Assembly: GCA_013054445.1 (NCBI GenBank)
Contig: JAAMPI010001344.1
Coordinates: 1-15,719, forward strand
Origin: Cudoniella acicularis
Taxonomy: Eukaryota; Ascomycota; Leotiomycetes; Helotiales; Helotiaceae
DNA: 15,719 bases
Reading direction: 5' to 3'
Shown here: in pieces, positions 8,227 to 15,719 of the stretch
Position numbering within the stretch: position 1 is the stretch's first letter
How the letters are laid out: the number at the start of each line of letters is the position of its first letter
Made by a program: the position numbers and the translations under genes
Notes under the pieces: generated by a model
The model's database searches: none
Seen by the model: the letters and a program-made list of their open reading frames with translations, nothing else
What the model was told of the DNA's origin: nothing

Positions 8227-9265
8227 GTATGAGGCTTTTTTGATGAAATTTTTATTTTGACAGAAGAGGTTGGTACATTGGCGGGTGAGGAGAACGGTGT
8301 GATTGCAGGGCGTGTGCGAGGTTACGTGGTTGTGAGACACATCGTTGTGAATATTTAATGCTCGTGGAGGAGTGGTGCTGATTTTGGACTCAACGGAGGA
8401 GTCCTCGCATTGAATTTTTGGAAGAGATTTTTCAGGTGGTAGGAATTTCGGCACGTTGGTTGCTAGATTTCATTGATGGGTAGACAAAATTCCTTTGAAA
8501 GAAAGTGAGAGTAAGTCCTTTGTTAAAGAGATGTCTTCGCTTTCGGAAGTACCTTAAGACCATCCCATAAGAGAGAATCTCTCGATATAAAATTCAAAAG
8601 TTTAACTTGTGAGCTGTCACTCGTGATTTTTATAGGAGGCATTCAAATATAGACGATGAATATGGTTTGCTCTGCTATATTTTCTAGAACTAACATACCA
8701 CGACCATCACTTCGCGTCTAAACGAAAACGCCTACAAACACTTCAAAATAATAAAATGACTAATAACCATCAAGTCGATTAAAATAAATAGATGAACAGC
8801 AAGCTCTTATATAAATAAACTTATGTAATTATTTTACCTTAGCTTAGTTCACAGTTGTTTTATTCGTGAAGTGTTTTTCGTAAAATCACATGATGCGCCA
8901 GTGCGGACACGATTGAGCAAAAACATTTCGGGGGATAAAAGCAACAACGAATTATTTCTTAGCATTCGAGCAGTGTAATAGCCGATAACTTCAAATAGTT
9001 TGAAGCTCCGAAAATAACATGTTATGTTTATAAACCGTTCATATGTTGTTAAGTTCACAAAGTGGTCGTTGCCGGTTAATTGGCTCACTTGCAAATCAAG
9101 ATCACTTTTTCAGGCGCATTTATTTACCTCTAGCTCATCTAAAAGCCAAACATAAAGCATCTTTGTAAGTTAGAGGTAGGATAACATAAATCTTTCTGAA
9201 ACTATGTGACACCAGTTCCCAGCCGGATTTTGAACTTCACTGGGTAGCAACTGCCAACTGAACAC
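8227..9265. other. No gene seen
   Basis: The left part (to about 8470) is open on the minus strand without a start codon and may be leader of the membrane protein gene. From about 8470 to 9265 the DNA is AT-rich with no supported frame. An 81-codon minus frame at 8849-9094 lacks domain motifs and has AT-driven composition. Confidence 0.45.
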
Positions 9266-9924
9266 TTAAGCTTTATCATGTGCACTCCTGACTGTCAGGA
9301 GCCGCTCTCTAAATTTCATCAAAGCATCTCCCAACTTATTAGCTCCCCATTCCTCTTTTCCTTCAGCATGTTCCGCATCGAAGCCAATTCCCCAAATTCG
9401 ATCACTCGGACTCGCTTCAACAGTCACCTTATCACCTGTACCCAGCAAAACATCTTTCAACTTCGGATTCTGGCTGAACTTCAGATAGTTTCCTTGCTCC
9501 ACAATCGCATCACAGGAACCGTCCCATTTGGCCTGATTGAATGGTCTGGAACAGGATATCAGCTGCCAGAACGAGAGCCAAGCCAACAAATTTTGCAAAC
9601 AAACATAGAGCGTAAACAAAATATCAGAAATGAAACATACCCAGCTTGTCTTCCAAGAGTTTTTGCCTCCCCAGGCGTCTCAGCAGCGAGAATTTTATCA
9701 GCTACGTCTTTGTCGCCGAAAAGGATTGCCTTCCGGTACATCATGTAATGCTTACTCGTGGGAAAGCTCGGAGATCCTGCCAGGTCTTTGTCGACGAAGG
9801 GACTTGGATACCATTGTTGAAACACACTTCTAGATCTGGGCTCTCATATCCGAAGAAATAAATATGCGTGCTCGTCCGTTTGACTGGTGGTGTTTTCGTC
9901 CATGTTTGGAACTGATGAAGCCAT
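9266..9924 (-). pseudogene. NADAR-family protein (YbiA-like), with frame breaks in the N-terminal part
   Basis: NADAR proteins act on ADP-ribose-linked or riboflavin-pathway N-glycosides. From ATG 9924-9922 the frame starts MASSVPNMDENTTSQTDEH, but family residues then continue in another frame (YFFGYESPDLE, about 9870-9830). They return to the first frame as FQQWYPSPFVDKD, PTSKHYMMYRKAILFGD and ILAAETPGEAKTLGRQ. An intron at 9640-9546 (GTATGT donor, TTCCAG acceptor, phase kept) leads to FNQAKWDGSCDAIVEQGNY, LKFSQNPKL, VEASPSDRIWGIGF and WGANKLGDALMKFRERL, ending at TAA 9268-9266. Two opposite frame changes near 9870 and 9825 are needed, and the first frame has a TGA between them. The usual T-A-E-H-Y motif reads T-S-K-H-Y, so a conserved Glu is Lys. 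The family is certain; functionality is doubtful. Confidence 0.8.
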
Positions 9925-10088
9925 GGTGATCTGACCAACAAACTACCAGGAATGAAGAGGATGACGAAATATAAATATTGTACAGTGATTTCCAATTAAA
10001 CATTGGGGAAGGTGCAGTAGGAGACATTTGCCACTTCCCCGCGGGGTCAAACTACCCCCTATTCGGCCAAGCGCAGGCTTCCCAAGAC

Positions 10089-10115
10089 AGGACGACTTTC
10101 GCTCATAGTCGTCCT
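10089..10115. repeat. Hairpin between NADAR and phosphotransferase genes
   Basis: AGGACGAC (10089-10096) and GTCGTCCT (10108-10115) form an 8-bp stem with an 11-nt loop. It lies just past the 3' end of the phosphotransferase-like gene. No poly-T follows, and fungal genes do not use such terminators, so it is only a structural note. Confidence 0.3.
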
Positions 10116-10201
10116 CGGACCTCATAAACTTCGTCATCCCTGATGAAACACATCGCAGTATTTGAAAGCGCAATGATTGAAAAAGAGCATTTTCTTTAAC
10201 C

Positions 10202-12242
10202 CTAGTTTTCCATGGTATCCTGGTACGGCCATAATTTCTCAGCGAGTAGCCTGTCCTCGTTATCAGCAGCCTCGATAAAGGCATCTCTCATCCGCGATAA
10301 TTCAGTCCGTATTTTATTAAATCCAGCTGATTCTATCGACCCATTTGGAGGCAATCCCCAATTGTTTCGGAAGAGAGTTAATATTTCGCTAACGTGGCCC
10401 CTATTTTCTTCCTCGTGCGTATGGAGAGCAATTTCTTTCTCGCTGAGCCTTACCGGACATGCACTAGAGTCCGGACAAAGATCTTCCCACCCATTTACAA
10501 TCCTGACCAGCGCTCGTCGAAGGAAAAAAACATCACGATCTTTCCATACACTCTGGGCAATACGGGTTGGTTGTGTTCGTACTTCTTCGTGTAGCTGTAA
10601 GGCGACCCAATGTCTTCGGTTTTTGTTATGCGTAATTGCAAGGTAATATTTATGGAGACACTCGCTCCTGATGAGATTGTCAATCTTTTCCTTCTCGTCC
10701 TGTTCCAGGCTGTGATAATTCTCTGGACATTTAGGCCAGAGAGTCATGTCATCAGACACTGGCCCTTGATGCTTAAACATTGTTGCGACGCCACACTGGT
10801 AAAAGAATGGGAGAACTGCAGCTGATTGCCAGTCGATTACGCGGGTAATTTGCTTTGCTTCGGCGTCGACGAATACATTGTCAAGGTGGAGGTCTAGATG
10901 CCAAAGTGTTGGCGAGTGCGTATCATCAGGAGATTGAGGAGGCACCATGGCCTGAGCCAGCAGAAGATACCGATCCAAGAAGACCAACATTTCGTCGGGC
11001 GACTCGGGTTCCGTAAGGGAGCGAGCGTAATTCATACGTAGACGAGCATGGGCTTTAATGAATTTAGTTTCGTTTTTGGTTATTGTTTCAACAAACCCTT
11101 GTGGTCCCTCATCTGCCCGTTGTTAGACCAAGACAAGTCGGAATGCATTGATCAAGACTTACATGGTCCACGATTAATATCCATGCCGGCCTTTTCGCCG
11201 CACCACAGCCCCCTTTCGACGAGTGGCCCCAGAGTGAAACGCTCAAGTATTGATGAGCATAGCGGTAACTGGTCACTAATGCGTCACTATTTGGAATATC
11301 CTTTCTGAAATAGACGCGGCCGGATTTCGTGAACTTCGTAGATGCAAGTTTCCGCTCAATCTCCACGACTTGCTCTATGATGGTGAATCTGTCCTTTATT
11401 GACCATCCATCCCAGTCTTGCCAGAGCCTGCCGAGTGGCTTGCCTGGGGCATTTTCCTCGAGAATATACTCTGCTCCAACTGGATTGTTTCGATCGGCAG
11501 ATCAGGCAATTATACGAGGAGTGGGAATATTCAATATGTCGCGCAGCTAACAGCATTACCGTCAGTTTCCGTTCTTGGGCTTAAGCTGAGCACTCACGAA
11601 TTCACGAGTGGCAACTCCAGATGCTGTTGTATAAAAAGAAGGCCCTGCACACGGATTCGGGAGCTTTGCAAAAACTTCCGCACTGTTATCCATTGTGAGC
11701 AGATAGGCCTTGTTGTTCAACCCCTCTTTACACTTGAGTACTTTAGTGCCTGCAATCCGAGTTAGTCACGAGGCTAATGAGAAGAAGGTATTGAAAGATC
11801 GTACAATACCGGGCACCTTAAGTAGAGATCGCTGCAACTGCAGCTTCTAAGAACCTTTGGAGGTCAAACTTAAGATACCTTTCTGATAGATGGCGCGACT
11901 CATTGTATGTATGTTTGATCAGCGTTCACTTAAGTAGAATGAGCAATAAACGGACACCCAGCGATACGTTGTGTATCTGTAGAGCTCCTCAGAAATATTC
12001 TCCACTATAAAAAATTAAAATGAGAAACAAAATTTCAAGACAGGTATTCTGTGCATACCCATCCCATCATTTCCCACCGCGCTTAGGAGAGGCATTGCCA
12101 AGGCGTGGCTTGTACTCTGCATGTGTATGGTAGTTATATTTATTTTTGTCGCCATGGTTGCAGGTCGGAAATACTGGTGAGCAGTAGGTCTTTGTACAGT
12201 GGGCCAGCAAAACAGTAGATAAAACTGTAAGAAAGGAGGCAT
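10202..12242 (-). pseudogene. AIM9/aminoglycoside-phosphotransferase-like gene with two stops and a frameshift
   Basis: Exons inferred: about 12242-12059, 12004 to about 11954, about 11907-11805, 11749-11598, 11546-11163 and 11112-10202. Introns of 50-55 nt between most of them keep phase. Residues in order: EELYRYTTYRWV; LSERYLKFDLQRFLEAAV; LNNKAYLLTMDNSAEVFAKL with PNPCAGPSFYTTASGVATRE; AEYILEENAPGKPLGRLWQD; and WSIKDRFTIIEQVVEIERKL. They continue with ERFTLGPLVERGLWCGEKAG, then LWHLDLHLDNVFV (kinase catalytic loop) and ITRVIDWQ (metal-binding Asp). Lesions: TAA at 11820-11818 in exon 3; TGA at 11504-11502, where the family has Trp (RIIAW); a one-base frame change between about 11290 and 11235; and an intron near 11910 lacking a clear AG acceptor. 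The last exon is intact for 300 codons and ends at TAG 10204-10202. The family is fungal APH-like kinases of unknown substrate. The first exon is uncertain. Confidence 0.8.
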
Positions 12243-12556
12243 TATTTCTGTTTTATGTCTCGAGTCGCACTGGAACTTGGAGGTAGAAAAAGCTGAGATA
12301 TTGGGGAGGATGGTTCGGGATTGGGATGTGACGCGCGCTAAGATATGTTACAACCTAAGCGAAACAATCCCAAGTTGTTCTTGCCCTTTGCACATTTTCT
12401 GGAGGGGTCATCGTACATAGAACCAGCATTCAGTTGTCAACTTCCTAGCTTTGTGGGTAACCCCGCGCGCTGTCCGGCTTCGCGTCATGCCTGCCACACT
12501 GCAGTTTCATTCAAGGCAAATTTATTCCATTCCGCATATATAGCATATCACAAATT
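12243..12556. other. Intergenic, promoter side of the phosphotransferase-like gene
   Basis: No coding frame is supported here. A plus-strand frame at 12345-12650 overlaps the 3' end of the next gene and has shadow-like composition. Confidence 0.45.
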
Positions 12557-13103
12557 TCAATTCTGCTTTGTCTCCCTCGAATCAATGATGCGGTCAACCT
12601 CCTCATCGCGAACATTCTCTCTATTCGCCATCTTGTCTTCGCTAGGTTGAAGATCAACACCAGGCCCCTCGGTGGTATACCTCTCAATATCACTCTCCTT
12701 TGTCTCGAATGCTTGTCGTACCTATCATGGCCTTTGCTCAGTGGCTCATTGGCACCGTAATGTAGACGTTTGCTTTCGATTGCCGCTGGCAATTGATCTC
12801 TGCATTAACTAAATGTTAGCACTCAGGGTTCAACAGTTTTTTAAAAGAGTGGAGAAAAACACACCCAGTGCCAGTCTCAACCTCCCCTCCTGCACCAATA
12901 TCTTGCACACTACGAGGGATGTGTGTAGGGTTGCTTGCAGCATCTGCGAGAGCACTGCGATTGGCATTTGCCTGGCCCTCACCTTCTCCGGGTCGTGGCA
13001 CGGAGGGAATGATACGCATCTTTCCTGCGTCATTGGGAATTGAGGTACCGTCTTTGGCCATGTCAAAGAGGTCACCTCCTTGGTGGGGATCGGTGGGTGC
13101 CAT
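12557..13103 (-). CDS. Acidic low-complexity protein of unknown function, one apparent frameshift
   Basis: The chosen start is ATG 13103-13101 (GCGAAAATGG, good context). The open frame extends up to an ATG at 13205, but that part reads like a fungal leader (CACAAAATCAAGACCAACAA). Exon 1 (13103-12865) encodes MAPTDPHQGGDLFDMAKDG, IIPSVPRPGEGEGQANANRS and SVQDIGAGGEVETGT. An intron (12864-12800; GTGTGT, branch GCTAAC, acceptor GCAG) leads in phase to QLPAAIESKRLHYGANEPLS. Near 12712-12720 the protein-like frame changes to AFETKESDIERYTTEGPGVD and MANRENVRDEEVDRIIDSRE, ending at TGA 12559-12557. The original frame beyond that point becomes Arg-rich and looks like a shadow. One base missing at AAGCATTC explains the change; no intron fits. 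The product would be about 180 residues, mostly disordered and acidic, with no known domain. Confidence 0.55.
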
Positions 13104-13603
13104 TTTCGCTGTTATTCGAGCAGATAGTGTTTGTTGGTCTTGATTTTGTGCTGCAAAGTTGTTGTCAGTGATAGAGGTGTTAGTGAGGGACAGTAAAGCT
13201 GCCATTGATCCCTCTGGATCAAGAGGGGTAGTGAGGTCAGCAATTTACAGCTGTCGTCATATGTTGGAGCTGTGCTGTAGAGTTGAGCTCGCCTCCCGAA
13301 AGTCATGAAGTCAGCAGCAGGCTCCTATTTAGGACAAGCGCGGTCTCGCCAAAATTTGAGGTACACGTGATCATCGGCTCGGCTGAAGCCCCTGATCACC
13401 ACAAAAAATCATGCAAGCCTGAGCAAGCTTTTCAATTGAAACAACTGCTAGACTCAACTTGTTACACCTCCACCAACGAATGGCAATTGCCTCAAACGCC
13501 CATTTTTCCAGAACATAACCATCCATGAAAGCATAAACAGCAGAGGGTGACTGGACACGCTGTTAGGAAGTTGAGTTCCAGGGAAAGACAAACGACAAAA
13601 TTG
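13104..13603. other. Leader and promoter region of the acidic-protein gene, no other gene
   Basis: The portion next to 13103 looks like a 5' leader. Beyond about 13210 I see no TATA box and no supported frame. A plus-strand frame at 13283-13528 begins at TTG and has no domain motif. Confidence 0.4.
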
Positions 13604-13846
13604 TCAAAATCTTGGCTTCCCCAGTCTCCGCAATCCAGCTCGACCGTTCTCAGGAGGCTGAACTAAGCTTTCCGTGAGCCCGGAGAATGCGTCCAAATCC
13701 AGATCGTTCTTGAGCCTTACTCCTTTTCCGGTGTCCGGCCACCCCCTGAAGATCAACATTTCAGCCCAGGAAGTGTCACCGTCCGATTTCATTCGGTATC
13801 CGAAAAAAGAACTCTGCTTGATTGGGATGCCTTCGGGGATCGCCAT
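13604..13846 (-). CDS. Hypothetical 80-residue ORF
   Basis: ATG 13846-13844 opens a frame ending at TGA 13606-13604. It reads MAIPEGIPIKQSSFFGYRM, then SWAEMLIFRGWPDTGKG, LKNDLDLDAFSGLTESL and a basic end (GLRRLGKPRF). The amino-acid mix is protein-like and the GC level is like that of neighbouring genes. A frame on the other strand (13674-13904) covers the same DNA and looks like its mirror. No signal peptide, membrane segment or known domain is seen. It may be a small gene, an exon or a gene fragment. Confidence 0.35.
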   Translation of the reverse strand: MAIPEGIPIKQSSFFGYRMKSDGDTSWAEMLIFRGWPDTGKGVRLKNDLDLDAFSGLTESLVQPPENGRAGLRRLGKPRF

Positions 13847-14460
13847 CTACGTCCGTGCTCCTACGCTCATTGGCGCTCGATTGTTTCTCTGTTTCAGCTT
13901 GTAGCAAATCTGTGTTAATTCCAAGCAACCCAAAGCTCATGGTCACTAGTCATGTCACCAGTCAGGCCCAGAAACCGCGCAACTTCAAAGCATGACAGGC
14001 TCGCTTCCTGTCAGGTCCCAGGCCCACATCTGACACTGGATTTTGGTTTAGCCTTGAACGATCAGCGCGGCAACTTATGCCGTGGGGTTCTCCGTCGCCA
14101 GAGATTGAGCACTTTGCTACCCATGTAAAACATTGGCGGCATGTTGCTTGCCGTGGCTGCAAGCCATCTCCTATCCAGGTGGATGTATATTCTGGAGTGT
14201 TTTTCCCTTATTTCCACAATCGTCTCCACCAATCTCCTCTTTTATCATCTATTGGATTTTCTGTTATTTTATCTTCTTCTTCTGCCATGTTCCCATGAAA
14301 ATTTATTCTTAGCCTCTTTTGTGGATTTCTAGTTCTACGATTTGACTGGTGCAAATCAACAATTTTAATAGTTGAATGCTGAGCAGTCTATTCAATTCCC
14401 GGATTCCGTTTTCTTAAGACACGAGCCACCCTCCCGAAATAACGACCGAGCGAAGACAAC
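13847..14460. other. Upstream region of the acyltransferase gene
   Basis: No gene is supported. A 7-bp hairpin (TGACAGG 13993-13999, CCTGTCA 14007-14013) is present. From about 14210 to 14300 the plus strand is T/C-rich, and the 60 nt before the ATG at 14461 (GAGCGAAGACAACATG) look like a 5' leader. No clear TATA box was chosen. Confidence 0.4.
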
Positions 14461-15719
14461 ATGACTCCAGACTACAAATCGAAAGCACCATGGGGGATGA
14501 TTGAAGAAAATGTTCCCTCTCACAAGGAGTACACCATGTACCTCAACTCCGGAAAACACATATTCCAACGCACGATGTTCAGTCTACTACCTAGCTTCGT
14601 CCAACGGCGGATACGGCCCTTGTCGACAAAACCGCAGAGACTGCATCCGACTTCATATCTCGATGGCCTCCGAGGGGTAGCATCGTTCATTGTGTTTATG
14701 GGGCATTATACGGAGGAGAATCTGGGATGGTATACGGAACCATATGGATTATACGAAGATGGAGCACGATCATCACTTCTTCAACTACCTTTCGTTCGAG
14801 TCATATATTCAGCACGACCTATGGTACATATTTTCTTCATCATATCTGGATATGTACTGGCCTACAAGCCCATTATGCAAATACATTCTCAACAATACTC
14901 GGCACTTGCCAACACACTATCATCCTCAGTCTTCCGAAGGGCTCTACGCCTCTTTCTACCATCGTTCGTCACTTTGCTGTTCATGGCATTAGCAGTATAT
15001 TCTGGACTCTCCGAAGATCGATATGCAGGACAATTTTTCGAGCTTTCAGGACAACTACAACACTGGTGGGATACCTGCTGGGAACTCCTCAAAGCAACAT
15101 GGGAAATCAACGACCTGAGCTACCCACAACCAGTCTACAACCCTGCGTTGTGGACCATACCCGTTGAATTTGCACAATCCCTCCTGCTTTTCATCATTCT
15201 TCTCGGCCTCGCCCGTTGCCAATCGAACATCCGCATCTTCCTCCTCGCCGGTATAATGGCCTTCTGCTTCTACGGCGGACAACTCTACTCAGTTGAATTC
15301 CTCGGCGGCATGTTCATCGCCGAAGTCACACTTTTAAACGGCCACTTTCTTTCTTCACCTAGCTCCTCGCCTGCTCTCCTCCCAAAATACTCCCTCGAAG
15401 ACACACTCGCCAGTAGCCCTAAAAAACACAGCTGCGGACCCTCCCTTCGCCAAAAAGCAACACAAGTTTTCTGGTTTCTAAACCTCTCCTCAGGCCTCTT
15501 CATCGCCTCCTGGACCAACAACCACGTCGACGAAGTCTTCGGGCTCCGTTTCCTGGACGCACACACACCCACACCCTACACCGGGCAAAAAGTCTGGTTC
15601 TGCCTGGGCGCCTTCCAAATCGTCGGAGCCTGCACACAGCTTAAATACTTGCAGCGGATTTTCGAGACAAATATTGCGCAGTATCTGGGTAGCATCAGCT
15701 ATGCGCTGTATTTGACGCA
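14461..15719 (+). CDS. Acyltransferase 3 family membrane enzyme (cut by window edge)
   Basis: One exon, open for 419 codons from ATG 14461 (context GACAACATG) to the window end. It belongs to the acyltransferase 3 family: multi-pass membrane enzymes that move acyl groups to sugars, lipids or small molecules. Residues 1-60 form a cytosolic basic leader. The signature follows: YLDGLRGVASFIVFMGHY (66-83) with the conserved His at 82, then RVIYSARPMVHIFFIISGYV (113-132) with the Arg and Gly-Tyr typical of the family. FRRALRLFLPSF (158-169), NPALWTIPVEFAQS (227-240), LGGMFIAE (281-288) and YLGSISYALYLT (408-419) are further family blocks. Hydrophobic segments lie near 70-82, 119-134, 165-181, 239-251, 258-271, 281-292 and 336-350. 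No stop or frame break occurs. The final segments lie outside. The fungal relatives include secondary-metabolite tailoring enzymes, but the substrate cannot be read. Confidence 0.92.
   Translation, partial: MTPDYKSKAPWGMIEENVPSHKEYTMYLNSGKHIFQRTMFSLLPSFVQRRIRPLSTKPQRLHPTSYLDGLRGVASFIVFMGHYTEENLGWYTEPYGLYEDGARSSLLQLPFVRVIYSARPMVHIFFIISGYVLAYKPIMQIHSQQYSALANTLSSSVFRRALRLFLPSFVTLLFMALAVYSGLSEDRYAGQFFELSGQLQHWWDTCWELLKATWEINDLSYPQPVYNPALWTIPVEFAQSLLLFIILLGLARCQSNIRIFLLAGIMAFCFYGGQLYSVEFLGGMFIAEVTLLNGHFLSSPSSSPALLPKYSLEDTLASSPKKHSCGPSLRQKATQVFWFLNLSSGLFIASWTNNHVDEVFGLRFLDAHTPTPYTGQKVWFCLGAFQIVGACTQLKYLQRIFETNIAQYLGSISYALYLT

Noticed and set aside
8849..9094. Minus-strand 81-codon ORF
   Set aside because: AT-driven residue mix, no motif and no neighbouring exons.
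10212..10825. Plus-strand frames opposite the phosphotransferase
   Set aside because: They are antisense shadows of an exon carrying the HLDLHLDN catalytic loop.
12511..12792. Minus-strand frame continuing as an Arg-rich chain
   Set aside because: Its first part is exon 2 of the acidic protein, but beyond about 12715 it mirrors the Glu/Asp-rich frame that looks genuine.
13962..14162. Minus-strand 66-codon ORF upstream of the acyltransferase
   Set aside because: Low support; Arg/Cys-rich composition without motif, in a probable promoter region.
14391..14412. tRNA-like B box around TTCAATTCCCGG
   Set aside because: Lacks the GG before TTC and no matching A box or cloverleaf arms are present.
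14690..15572. ORFs on both strands within the acyltransferase
   Set aside because: All lie inside the 419-codon frame from 14461 that carries the acyltransferase 3 motifs.

Overview
The window looks like nuclear DNA of a filamentous ascomycete (Pezizomycotina). The evidence is short spliceosomal introns of about 50-95 nt with GTRNGT-type donors, CTRAC/CTRAT-type branch points and YAG acceptors; families typical of these fungi (eqolisin peptidase, HET domain, AIM9-like phosphotransferase, fungal acyltransferase 3); and AT-rich blocks next to stop-riddled coding relics, as expected from repeat-induced point mutation (RIP). The species cannot be fixed from sequence reading alone.

Layout. 1-251: 5' end of a Tc1/mariner-like transposase on the minus strand, running off the left edge, with a plausible terminal repeat and TA target. 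772-3175: a GC-rich orphan exon-like frame and one or two decayed genes; the largest (2072-3174) is about 365 codons read through ten TAG/TAA stops. 3900-4345: an AT-rich element with 17-bp inverted ends. 4637-5545: an intact three-exon secreted glutamic peptidase, the best-supported gene. 6768-7914: a HET-domain gene fragment with a W-to-stop change, cut by an inserted repeat that holds a 276-bp element with 42-bp inverted ends. 7922-8226: a small one-span membrane protein. 9266-9924: a NADAR-family gene with frame breaks. 10202-12242: an AIM9/aminoglycoside-phosphotransferase-like gene with two stops and a frameshift. 12557-13103: an acidic unknown protein with one apparent frameshift. 13604-13846: a short unknown ORF. 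14461-15719: an acyltransferase 3 membrane enzyme, intact for 419 codons and cut by the right edge.

There is no sign of one operating gene system. The window reads as a repeat-rich accessory region where two genes (peptidase, acyltransferase) look functional and most others are broken. Most of the breaks look like loss of one base, several in or near short runs of G or A. Assembly error therefore has to be weighed against real gene decay, although the stop codons in the phosphotransferase, the HET fragment and the 2-3 kb relic are substitutions. I found no rRNA, tRNA or CRISPR array.
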